NCBI GenBank assembly: GCA_014904845.1
Contig: MU119992.1
Coordinates: forward strand, 1 to 10,604
Direction of reading: 5' to 3'
DNA from: Acephala macrosclerotiorum
Taxonomy: Eukaryota > Ascomycota > Leotiomycetes > Helotiales > Mollisiaceae
Length of the DNA stretch: 10,604 bases
The position numbers and the translations under genes are program-made. The notes beneath the pieces were generated by a model. That model did no database searches. It saw only the letters and a program-made list of their open reading frames with translations, and was not told the origin of the DNA. Below, one piece after another: positions 1 to 9,535 of this stretch; position 1 is the stretch's first letter; each line of letters begins with the position of its first letter.

Positions 1-60
1 AAAAATAAAAATAAAAATAAAAATAAAAATAAAAATAAAAATAAAAATAAAAATAAAAAT
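1..60. repeat. A5T hexamer microsatellite at the window edge
   Basis: Ten uninterrupted copies of the 6-base unit AAAAAT fill the first 60 bases, and the array probably continues to the left of the window. No copy carries a substitution, so it is young or kept uniform by slippage. It does not match a known telomere unit such as TTAGG or TTAGGG, and it lacks the G-rich strand a telomere needs. Long A tracts of this kind resist nucleosome formation; that is general knowledge, and no role is shown here. Confidence 0.95.
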
Positions 61-654
61 AATTAAAAAAACTCAATAAAAAAATCGTATATAATAAATA
101 AAATAAAAATACTATATTAACGATTTATAATAATTAATATTATTAAAAAATAATAAAATATATATTATTTATTAATTTTAAATTATAATATGTTTTTTAA
201 TTTATTATATTATTAATAAAATATAAATTAATTTTTTTTTTTTAAATTCGATTATATTTTTATTTTTATTTTTTTTATTAATAAAATATTAATCGTAAAA
301 TTTAATAAATATTATAAAAAATTATAACGAAAAACGATTATAAAAAACGATTATTTTTCGATATAAGTTTTTTATATAATAATTAATTATTAATATATTA
401 TTTAATTACAAATTATAATTTTTAAAAAAAAATTTAAAATTTAATAAAATTTTTTTTAAAAAAATATAAAAATAAAAAAAATATAATATAAATTATAATT
501 ATAATTATTAATATTATATTTATAATTATAAAAAATATTAATAAACTAATTATAAAAAACAATATATAATCGAAATAATTTTTTAAATTTTTTAAAAATT
601 TTTAAAAAATTATATAATTAAAAAATTAAAATAAATTTTTTTTAATATATTATT
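61..654. other. AT-rich spacer without genes
   Basis: No open frame of useful length exists on either strand because TAA and TTA recur every few codons. The C and G present are mostly in CG, for example four CG in 301-360. The last 75 bases or so (from about 580) resemble, loosely, the stretch of copy D just upstream of its shared AAAAACGTATTT motif, so copy A may begin near 580 in a more decayed form. I see nothing else that can be named. Confidence 0.7.
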
Positions 655-1040
655 ATTTAAATACTTAAAATAAAAACGTATTTAAAAATTTTATAATTAC
701 GATTTTTATTGAATACGATTATATTTTATTAATTTACGTAATAACGAATTAATATAATCGTTTGAAATTTGAAATTTAATAATATTTAATCAAATTTTAA
801 TTTATTTATAAATTTTATATAATTTAAATTAATTAATATATTATAATTATAAATATAACGCGATTGTACGTAAATCGAAATTTTAATATTTTTCGTTAAA
901 ATAATTATATATTATTTTAAAATACTTTTATTATAAAATTTTTTAATAAATTAATTAAATTATTATATTTAAATATTTTAATTAAATTTGAATAAAATCG
1001 CTTATTGTTAAAAGTATTAATATTAATTTTTAAAACGAAC
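655..1040 (+). repeat. Dispersed repeat family, copy A (partial)
   Basis: This stretch aligns with 9975-10340 (copy D). Shared landmarks in the same order are AAAAACGTATTT (672-683 and 9992-10003), a CG-rich segment reading ACGAATTAATA then ATCGTTTRAAATTTRAAATTT, a shared TTTATAAATTTTATATAATTT block, and a tail with TTTGAATAAAATCGCTTATT (from about 987 and from about 10290). Differences are mainly C/T and G/A, for example TTTGAAATTTGAAATTT in A against TTTAAAATTTAAAATTT in D. Only the right-hand half of the longer copies is present. No coding capacity, terminal repeats or target duplication can be seen, so whether it comes from a transposon or is satellite-like is undecided. Confidence 0.82.
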
Positions 1041-1054
1041 GATTAATAAAAAAA

Positions 1055-1147
1055 CTCGTTTATAAAAAAATATATAATAAATAATTCTCGTTTAAAATAA
1101 TATATAATAAAAAAATACTCGTTTAAAAAAAATAATATTATTAAAAT
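1055..1147. repeat. 31-base minisatellite, three units
   Basis: The octamer CTCGTTTA occurs at 1055, 1087 and 1118, so it repeats every 31-32 bases. The first two units also share a middle that reads TATATAATAAA; the third is degenerate after its first half. It begins just beyond the right end of copy A. CTCGTTTA also occurs once inside copy C (around 6527), so the array may have been seeded from the dispersed repeat family. The CG in every unit has survived while the A/T filler has drifted. Confidence 0.75.
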
Positions 1148-2819
1148 TATTTTATTATTAAAAATTAATACGAATATAATAATTAAAAAAAATTAAAAAT
1201 TTTTAATTAAATTTATTAAATATTAAATATTTTTTATTTAAAACAATTTATTAAAATAAAAAAATTAATTAATTTTATTACGCGTTTTTATATTTTTATT
1301 TTAATTAAATATAAAAATATTATTAATTTTTTTTTTAAATTAATAACGAATTAAATTATTTTTATAAAATATTAATTTTTATATTTATTTAATTAATTTT
1401 ATAATTTTTTTAAAAATTTAAATTTATATATAAAACTTTTATTATAAAATTTTAATAATTTTATAATTTTATTTAAATATTTAAAAATTTTATAATCGAA
1501 TAAAATATAATAATTTAAAAAACGTTTAATAAAAAATAATAATAAAAATTATTTATTATTAATATTAAAATTATTTTTATAATTATTATAAAAATTTATA
1601 TTATATTAAAATTAAATATTTTATTAAATATTTTTATTTAAAAAAAATTAATATTTAAAAAAAAAAAATAATAATTAAATAATATAAAAAATTTATTTTT
1701 AAAAAAAATTAAAATTTTTAATTAAATTTATATTGTTTTTTATTTTATTTATTAAATTTAAAATTATAATTATATTAAAATTTTTAATTTTAATTTTTAT
1801 TATTATAATTTTAATAAAAATTAATATAAAATCGTTTAAAAAATTTTAATTAAATATAAAATTTTTTTTTATATAAAATTTTAAAATTAAACGATTATAT
1901 TATTTAAATGATTTTAATTAAAAAAATTAAATATTTTTTTTTAAAATAAATATAAATTCGAATTTTAATAATTTATAAATTATTTTATAAATTTAATTAA
2001 ATTATTAAATTTTATTTTAATATTAAAATTCGTATTAAAATTTATTAATTAAATAGAATTAATTATTTTATTATTATTTATTTTTAATCGTTTAAAATTA
2101 AATTATTTTTTTATTTTATATTTAAATAATATATATTATTAAATTTTTTTTTAAAATATATTTATATATTATAATAAATTATAAATAAAATATTTATTAA
2201 AAATATTTATTTTAAAATATTTTTAAATTTTTAAAATATTAATTTATTTATTAAAGTTTATTTTATATTTAATAATATAAAATTTAAAAAAATTAATTAA
2301 ATATTTAAAAAAATTAATTATTATTTAATTAAAATTATTAATAAATTTTAATTTAATTAAAAACTTATTAATAATCGAATCGACGTATTATTTTTTATTA
2401 AATTTAATTTTAGTTTAAAATATTATTTATTAAGTTTATTAAATTACAATTAAATTAAAATCGTTTAATTAAATCGTTTTAAGTTTTTTAAACGAGTTTT
2501 AAATATTTTAAATATTTTAAATATATTAAAATTAAATTATTTGAAATTTTATATATAAAATTTTTTATATTATAAAATTTTATTTTAAAAGTTTTAATTA
2601 ATTTTATCGTGTGCGTATTAAAATATATCGTTATAAAATTCGAATATAAATTTTTTAATATTTTTTATTAAAATGTATTAATGCAATTTTAAATTTAATC
2701 GAATTAATATAATCGCATTTTAAATTTAAAATTTTAATATTTTTAATTTAAAAAATCTTCGATAAACGTTTTATTTTACGAAATTTTTATTTTAAATTTT
2801 AAATATAATTTAAATCGTA
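1148..2819. other. Long AT-rich spacer without genes
   Basis: No gene, RNA or intact repeat copy is visible. G+C is only a few percent, with scattered CG. From about 2360 the CG density rises and TG/CA contexts reappear, grading into the island at 2820-3180. The stretch 2700-2750 (CGAATTAATATAATCG followed by an AAATTTAAAATTT run) resembles 746-790 in copy A and may be a short fragment of the dispersed family. Homopolymer runs are short, mostly under ten bases. Confidence 0.65.
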
Positions 2820-2854
2820 TTATTTTCAAAAGTTTGAATTTGGTAAAACAATTA

Positions 2855-2890
2855 ACGTGCGATATAACGTACGATATAAAGTGCGATATT
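2855..2890 (+). repeat. 12-base tandem repeat, three units
   Basis: Three adjacent 12-base units read ACGTGCGATATA, ACGTACGATATA and AAGTGCGATATT. They differ at one to three positions. Each contains CGATAT, and the first two also hold ACGT. The array sits at the left part of the C+G-retaining island. The spacing of a little over one helical turn could place equal sites on one face of the DNA, but no binding protein can be named. Confidence 0.8.
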
Positions 2891-3041
2891 CTTTACGTAT
2901 ATAATCGAGTAAAGTAGAATAAAATAGAGTAAAACACTTAATAATAGTTTATTACAATGTCGAGAATATGCGCATGCAATCGAGAGTTTTAATATTTTTC
3001 GCTTAAAAAATTAATACTTTAAACTTATATATTTCAATTAA

Positions 3042-3087
3042 TTCAAACGTTTCAAACGTTTTCAAGTTCTTTAAACGCTTCAAACGT
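3042..3087 (+). repeat. 9-base tandem repeat, five units
   Basis: Five consecutive units are TTCAAACGT, TTCAAACGT, TTTCAAGTTC, TTTAAACGC and TTCAAACGT. The first two and the last are identical; the third has ten bases and is the most diverged. The fourth differs from the rest partly by a C-to-T change, in keeping with the mutational trend of the window. The array lies inside the C+G-retaining island. Confidence 0.8.
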
Positions 3088-3180
3088 GAAATTTATTGTC
3101 TCAATTTGAACTAGTTTAGCAAATTCGATAGTAATCTTTCAATCGATTCAACTATGTTTAAAAAAATTAAATTTGTTACT

Positions 3181-4539
3181 ATTAAATTGAAATTTGTTAA
3201 TAATTTAATAATATCGTTTAAAATATAAAAAAATTTTATATATATATATTTTTTTTTTCGTTTTAAATATTATTAAAAATAAAAATAAATATTTTTTTAA
3301 ATTAAAAATTAAATATTTTAATTTACGTTTTTATTTAAATTATTTTTTAAATTAAAATTTTTAAAAAATAATTATTTAAATTTTTTTTATTTAAAATTTT
3401 TTATTAAATATTAAATAATATTAAATAAATTATAATAATATAATATAAATAATATTTTCGTTTTTAATTTTAATTTATATAATTAATTATTTAATTATTT
3501 ATAAAATAATTTTTTAATTAAATTTTAATTTAAAATAATTTTTTAAACGTTTTTTTTAATTATAAATTTTAAAATAATATAATAATTTTTTTTTTAAATT
3601 TTTTATAAATTAAATAAATTTTTTTTAAAATCGTTTATAATTTTTTAAAATTTAAATACATTTTATAAATATTTTAATAATAATTTAATTATATTAATAT
3701 TATAAATATTATATATAAAAATTTTAAATTAATTAAATATTATAATTAATTTTTTTTTATATTTTATATTAAAAAAATTTAATTTAAAATAAATATTTTT
3801 TTATAAAATAAAATATTCGTTTATTATTAAAATAATTATAATAATATAAATAAAATAAATATATAATTTTGAAATTAAAAAAATAATAAATAAATTTAAA
3901 TTTAAATTTATTTTAATTTTTAATTATTTTTTTATTTAATTTTTTTTAAATTATATTAAATCGAATTTATAATTAAAAATAATTTTAATATTTAAATAAA
4001 TTTTTTTTTAAAACTTTATTTTTATATTTATTTTTAAATTAATAATTATTTATATTATAATAAATATATATTATTATTTTATTTTTAATAATTTTTTTAT
4101 AAATTTTATAATTATATAATTAATAATTACGATTTTTTTTATTAAATTTTATAATTTCGTTTTATTTTTTTATAATATTAAAAAAAATTATAATAAAATT
4201 AATATAAAAAATATATATAATTAAATTAAAATATTATATATTTATTTTTAATTTTAAATATAAAGTTTTATTAATATAAATATATAATATTTAAATAAAT
4301 TTATATTTTATTTATAAGTTTTAAATATAGATTTTTAATTTTATATAAAAAAAATATTAAATAATATTTTTATAATTATATTTTTAATAAAATAATAAAA
4401 AAATATATATATAATTTTATTTATTTTATTAAATAAAAACTTTATATAATAATTTTATTAATATTTAAAAATATAAATAAAAATTTTATTAAAAAATAAA
4501 ATAATTTAATTAAATAATAAATATATATTTAATTAATTT
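3181..4539. other. Long AT-rich spacer without genes
   Basis: Low-complexity A/T with a few isolated CG and almost no other C or G. A short TA run (about 3238-3249) is followed by a T tract. I found no open frame, RNA gene or confident copy of the dispersed family. Any older repeat copies here would be too decayed to recognise by eye. Confidence 0.65.
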
Positions 4540-4997
4540 TCGTAAAAAAATTAATATAAAAAATAAAATTTTTTTTTTAATATTCTACGTATATTTTATT
4601 TTATAAATTTTATAAAAAATTATAAAATTTTCATTTAAATAATTTAAATAATTTATTTTTATTTTAAATTTTAAATTTTATTAAATAATAAAAATTAATA
4701 AATTAATAAACTTTTTAATATTTAAAATAAAAATTTAATAATTATAAAATTTTATTATTAAATTTTTTTTTTTTTTAAATTTTCGTTTTTTATATTAAAA
4801 TATTATAATCGATTTAATTAATATAAATTATTTTATTTAATATATAATTTTAAATAAAAACGTATTTTTTATAATATTCTATATTAAAAAAAGATTTTTT
4901 AAAACTTTTTTTAAAAATTATATAATTATAAAATAAATTTTTAATATTTTAATATTTAAAATAAAAACGTATTTAAAATTTTTTATAATTTTTTATA
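4540..4997 (+). repeat. Dispersed repeat family, copy B
   Basis: This stretch aligns with about 9545-10010 of copy D. Shared segments in order are TATTC followed by a TATATTTTATTTTATAA block, an AT-rich palindrome, TTTATTTTTATTT, AATAATAAAAATTAATAAAT, TAATATTTAAAATAAAAAT, CGTTTTTTATATTAAA, TATAATCGATTTAATTAAT and AAAAACGTATTTAAA (4963-4977). Relative to D it lacks about 60 bases after 4680 and gains some near 4850. Several CG of D are TA in B, for example both CG of the palindrome at 9621-9644. The likeness stops soon after 4997, so B lacks the right-hand part that A and D share. Confidence 0.8.
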
Positions 4998-5476
4998 TAA
5001 TAAAATTTAATTAAATTATTTATTATAAAATTTAATAAATTATTTATAATAATTAATAATAAAAAAATCGTTTTTATTAAAATTTTTATTATAATTATTT
5101 TTAAATAAATAATTTCAATTTAATTAATTTTTATTTAAAATTTTAAAAATATATATTTTTTAATATTTTTTATTTTTTTTTAAATTATAATTTTTTTTTT
5201 ATATTAATAAATTATTTAAATTTTAATTAAATTAATAATAAAAAAAATTTAATAAATTTTTTTTTAAAATTAAAAAAATTAAAAATTTTTAAATAATTTT
5301 TTTTAATTATTAATTATTTGTTTTTTTAAAAAAATTTATTAATTTTAATATATTTAATATAAAAATATAAAAATTAATTATATTTAAATAAATTAAAAAA
5401 AAAAATTTATTAAATAATAAAAATTTTAAATTTTTTTTTTTTTAATATTTATAATTGTTTATACGATTTAAAAATT
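4998..5476. other. AT-rich spacer between copies B and C
   Basis: No gene or named element. Very few C or G remain (CG near 5069, isolated G or C elsewhere). Runs of up to about a dozen T are common in 5165-5445. It separates direct copy B from inverted copy C and may hold the decayed right-hand part of B, but I could not align it convincingly. Confidence 0.55.
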
Positions 5477-6570
5477 AATATTAATTTTTTTATAATAAAC
5501 GATTTTATTTAAATTTAATCAAAATATTTAAATATAACGATTTAATTAATTTATTAAAAATTTTTACAATTTTGTAATTTTAAATTAATATATAATCGAT
5601 TTAATAAAAAATATTAAAATTTTATAATTATAATTAATTTATAATTTTTAATTATTAATTAATTCAAATTATATAAAATTTAATTAAATATTATTAAATT
5701 TAAAATTTCAAACGATTTTATTAATTTATTATTATACAAATTAATAAAATATAATTGTATTTAATAAAAATAATAATTATTAATTTTTTAAATATATTTT
5801 TATTTTAAAAATTAAAATCTATAATTGTTTTAATACGAAATATTAAAACTTTTTAAATAAGTTTTTATTTTAAATATTAAATATTTTATAATTGTATAAT
5901 TTTTCAAAAAAATCTTAAAAAATATTTTTTTAAAATTATATATTAAATAAAATAATATAAATTAATTGAATCGATCGTAACAATTGAATATAAAAATAAA
6001 AATTTTAAAAAATATTTTTTTAATAATATAAAACTTCGTAATAAATACGTTTTTATTTAAAATATTAAAATATTTAAATATTAAAATTGTTTTACGATTG
6101 TATAACTTTTGAAAAAAGTTTTAAAATTTTTTTTTTAAAATTTTATATTAAATAAAATAATTTAAATTAATTAAATCGATCGTAATAATTAAATATAAAA
6201 ACGAAATTTCTTAAAAAAAAAATTTAATATAAAATTTTATTGAAAATAAATTTTTATTTTAAATATTAAAATTTTCAATTATAAAATATTTAAAAATCCA
6301 ATTACGTAATATTTAAAAAAAAAATTTAAAAAGTTTTTTTTTAATAAATATAATCGTAATAAGTATTTATTAATTTTAAATATTTATAAAACGTTTAAAT
6401 TAAAAAAATTTAATTTAAAATTTAAAATAAAAATAAATTACTAAAATTAAAAATTTTATAATTCTTTATAAAAACATTTTTATAAAATTTACAAAGTAAA
6501 ATATACGTCGAATAAAAACGAAAAAACTCGTTTATTATTATTTCGTTTATAAATCGTCGAACGAATTTTT
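5477..6570 (-). repeat. Dispersed repeat family, copy C (inverted, longest)
   Basis: The reverse complement of this segment aligns with copy D from end to end. Plus-strand landmarks from left to right are CGATTTTATTTAAA (end shared with A, D and E), TCAAATTATATAAAATTTA and TTTCAAACGATTTTATTAAT (around 5663-5727), ATAATTGTATTTAATAAAAA (5750-5769), AAATACGTTTTT (6043-6054), TAAATCGATCGTAA, AAACGTTTAAATTAAAAAA (6390-6409) and CGTCGAACGA (6555-6564). It is about 300 bases longer than D because an inner unit of 175-205 bases is repeated (5805-6440). It retains non-CG cytosines lost in other copies, such as the only CC (6298), so it helps to infer the ancestor. No open frame is seen. Confidence 0.85.
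5805..6440 (-). repeat. Internal 175-205-base tandem sub-repeat in copy C
   Basis: Three imperfect units follow one another. The segment GTTTTTATTTTAAATATTAAA or a close variant recurs near 5860, 6049 and 6249. The segment TCGTAA recurs at 5975, 6180 and 6354, with TCGATCGTAA identical in the first two units (5971-5980 and 6176-6185). Between them each unit has an A/T block with ATATTAAATAAAATAAT in the first two. Copy D shows a pair of corresponding segments (9793 and 9981, 185-190 apart), so the sub-repeat predates at least some dispersal. The unit is close in size to a nucleosome repeat, as many satellites are; that parallel is inference only. Confidence 0.7.
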
Positions 6571-8488
6571 TTTTTCAAAATAAATTTTTTTTTTTTATTA
6601 TAATATTAATAATTATTTTTTAATATTATAAAATTATTATATTTTATAAATATTATTAACGTATTATATATATTAATTAAATTAATAATTTTAAAATTAT
6701 CGAAATAAATATTATAAAATATTTACGTAATATTTATATGCGATTCAAAATCGTATTTAATTAATATTATTTTATTTTTATTTTAAATTTTTATTTCAAA
6801 TTAAATTAATTAATTATAAATTATAAAAAATTTTTATTATTTTTTTAATTTTTAAAAATTTAAAAAATTTAATTATAAAAAAGTTTATATTTTTAAATAA
6901 TTAATTCAAATTTATATTTATTATATAAAATAAAATTATTTATAATATAATAATATTATTTTAAATTTATTTAAAAAATTTTATAAATTATAATTTTTTT
7001 TAATTATATTTATATTTTATAATTTCGAATTTAATTAATTTTAATATATTAATTATATTATTTTATAATTAATTAAAAACTTTTATAAATTATAATATTT
7101 ATTTATATATTTTTTATTTTAATTAATTTATTTATTTTATTATTTATTTTATTAAAATATTTAATTAATTATTTATTAAAATTTATTTAATATTTTTATT
7201 TTTATATTTTAAATTATAAAATATTTAATTTTAATTTAAAAATATATATATATATAATTTAATTAATTAAAATATTAATATTTTATAATAATATTTTTTT
7301 TTTAAAAAAATCAATTTAATAAAATTAAAAAAAAATCTTTTATTAATAATTATAATAATTTATAATTTAATTTTTAAATAAATTTTTTTAATAATATAAA
7401 AATTAATATTTAAAATAATTTTTTAAACGATTTTTAAATTAATATAAATATTAATTAAATAATATATAAAATTAAAAAAATTATTTATAATTATAAAAAA
7501 TATAATAATAAATAAAATATAATAATAAATTTTTTTTTTATTTAATTAAAAAAATAAAAAAAAATTAAAATATTAATTAAATATAATATTAATAAAAAAA
7601 AAATTATTTAATATTTTAAATTAAATTTAAATTTTTTTTTTAATTAATTTTAAAAATAATATTAAAAAAATATTATTATTATTATTTATATTAATAATTT
7701 ATTAATTTTTATTAATATTATTTTAATAAAATTTATAATTTTATTTTTATTATATAGAATTAAATATATTAAATAAATAAATATAATTAAAAAAACAATT
7801 TAATTTTATAATTTTTTTTTAAATTTTTAATTATAAAAATTAAAAACAAATTATTATTTAATATTTTGAATAAAAACGTATTTAAATTAATTAAAATAAA
7901 AAATTTTATAAAAAAAAAATTATAAAAATTAAAAAATTATTTTTATTTTTAAATTTTATTTTTTAAAATAAATAATAATATTATTAAATATAAAATATAT
8001 TAAATAATTAAATAATTTATATTAATTAAAAAAAATAAAAATAAACTTTTTTTAAATTAATATAATATTTTATTAAAATATTAATTAATTTTTAATTTTT
8101 AAAAAATAAAAATATTTATTATTATATTTAAAAATATTTCAAAAAAAAAATTTTATTTTAATAATTAAATAAAAAAATTAATTTTATTATTTATATATAA
8201 TTTAATATATAAAAATTTTATTATAAAAAATAATTAATTTATAATTTTAATATTTATAATATTTAATATATATAAATTTTAAAATTATATAATTATTATT
8301 TATATAATTTATATTATTATTTTATTAAAATTATTTAAATTTTTATTCGTTATAAATAAATTTATAAAAAAGTTTTATAAATTTCTTTTTTCTCGTTTTT
8401 AATATTAATATATATTATAATAAATAATAAATATAAATTTATTAAAAAAATTATTATTAAATTAATAATATTTATTTATTATTAATAT
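6571..8488. other. Long AT-rich spacer with C/G-free blocks
   Basis: No gene or intact family copy. The sequence 7081-7311 (231 bases), 7430-7756 (327 bases) and 8141-8347 (207 bases) contains no C or G at all. CG is scattered at 6600-6760, including an imperfect inverted repeat ATGCGAT/ATCGTAT (6738-6756). The family motif AAAAACGTATTT appears alone at 7872-7883 after ATATTTTGAAT, which may mark the remnant of another copy. A (TA)7 run lies at about 7242-7256. Confidence 0.65.
7430..7756. other. 327-base block with no C or G
   Basis: Every base from after the CG at 7428-7429 to the G at 7757 is A or T. The block is not a simple repeat; it mixes A tracts, T tracts and TAAT-like words. Such a block fits the end state of the mutational drive seen elsewhere. 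It can hold no normal protein frame, since it has no codon with G or C and TAA is frequent in all frames. Confidence 0.9.
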
Positions 8489-8588
8489 TATTTAATATTA
8501 TAATATAAAATATAACGATAATAAAATTATATAATATTTAATATTATAATATAAAATATAACGATAATAAAATTATATAATATTTAAT
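8489..8588. repeat. Perfect 46-base tandem duplication
   Basis: Bases 8489-8534 and 8535-8580 are identical over all 46 positions, and the next eight bases (8581-8588) begin a third unit before it diverges. Each unit holds one CG, in TATAACGATAATAAAA. Because the rest of the window is strongly decayed, complete identity points to a recent duplication. No function is visible. Confidence 0.95.
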
Positions 8589-9470
8589 CGTAAATTAAAC
8601 GTAATTTAAATGAAATCTTTTTTTATAAATAATATTTTTATAATATAAAAAATAAATTTTTTATTTTTATTTATTATAATTATTATAATAATAATAATAA
8701 TAATACGTTTTTAAAAACGTTTATATAATATTTAAAAATTTATCAAGATTTTATAAATTAAATTTCTATTTATATATATATTTTTTTACGAATTTAAATA
8801 AATAATATAACGATATAATAATATCGATTAATTAATATCGATAAAATTATTAATTATTTTTATTATATTCGTTTATTAATTTTATTAATTTAAATAAACA
8901 AATTATAAATATATCGATAAAATTAAAAACTTTGTAAATTTTTTTAATTATATTTTAAAATATTATTTATCGAAAAATACATCGATATTAAAAAAATACT
9001 TATTACGATTCGAATTCGTAATAATCGAAATCGAATTTACAATTTTAATAAATAACAAATTATTGTTTTTATTATATTTTAACGATTAAATAATTAATAA
9101 AATTTATTTCAAAATAATAATTAAATAAATCGTATATTATTTAAATACGTATATTCTAATATAAAAATCAATTAATAATATTTTATTTAAAAATAAAAAT
9201 AATAAAAAAATTAATTTTATTTTTTTTAATAATTATTAAATTAATTATTATTTAAAAACGATATAATAATTTTTTTTTTATAATAATATAATAAATAATA
9301 AAACAAAAAATAATATGTTTTTAATCGATTTATTATTATAATATTTATTTTTATTATTTTTTAAAATATTATAAAAAATTATTTAATTATTTATAAAATT
9401 ATTAAATAGAAAAACTATTTATAAAAAGATAATTATAAATATTACGATTATTTAAATACGATAAATTTTC

Positions 9471-9471
<1 letters not shown>
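8589..9471. other. AT-rich spacer with a CG-richer domain
   Basis: No gene is visible. A short (TAA)6 run at 8686-8703 leads directly into the perfect 16-base palindrome ACGTTTTTAAAAACGT (8705-8720). From about 8780 to 9060 CG is denser, with ATCGAT four times (8823, 8837, 8913, 8981) and ATATCGATAAAATTA twice (8835 and 8911). An inverted repeat ATTACGA/TCGTAAT with a 7-base spacer lies at 9002-9022. From 9060 on the sequence returns to plain A/T with isolated CG. Confidence 0.65.
8705..8720. repeat. 16-base perfect palindrome beside a TAA run
   Basis: ACGTTTTTAAAAACGT reads the same on both strands and overlaps the end of the preceding TAA run. Its half, AAAAACGT, is also part of the motif AAAAACGTATTT that marks the dispersed family, so it may be a fold-back of that motif. 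There is no nearby gene for it to terminate or regulate. Confidence 0.8.

Positions 9472-9513
<42 letters not shown>
9472..9513. repeat. (TAA)14 microsatellite
   Basis: Fourteen uninterrupted TAA units lie immediately after TTTTCG and a few bases before the left end of copy D. A shorter TAA run also lies beside the other end of D (10370-10393). Slippage-prone arrays at both edges could have grown from an A-rich or TAA-rich tail, but the order of events cannot be read from one copy. Confidence 0.95.
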
Positions 9514-9516
<3 letters not shown>

Positions 9517-9535
9517 TATTTTTCTCGTTTTAAAA

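Larger units (their letters stand above)
2820..3180. other. C+G-retaining island with short tandem repeats
   Basis: About 360 bases stand out: sampled lines contain 16 and 18 C+G per 60 (27-30%), several times the surroundings. It holds the only GG I found (2842), the palindrome ATGCGCAT (2968-2975), GCATGC, and many CA, TC, GA and TG contexts that are nearly absent elsewhere. It is not obviously coding: the ATG at 2957 opens only 11 codons before TAA, and stops interrupt the other frames I followed. It may be a recent insertion, a less mutated remnant of the original sequence, or an exon or regulatory fragment. I cannot assign it to a known family. Confidence 0.7.

Noticed and set aside
1055..1147. 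CRISPR array from regularly spaced CTCGTTTA
   Set aside because: The shared core is only 8 bases, the intervals resemble each other as in a minisatellite, and no cas gene or leader is present.
2957..2992. ATG reading frame in the C+G-retaining island
   Set aside because: It stops after 11 codons, has no upstream signal, and the other frames nearby are also closed. It is not a gene on this evidence.
6738..6756. Imperfect inverted repeat ATGCGAT/ATCGTAT as an operator
   Set aside because: Arms are seven bases with one mismatch and no gene lies nearby; short dyads like this are common here.
7242..7256. (TA)7 run as a cruciform or regulatory site
   Set aside because: It is an ordinary short microsatellite, expected at this base composition.
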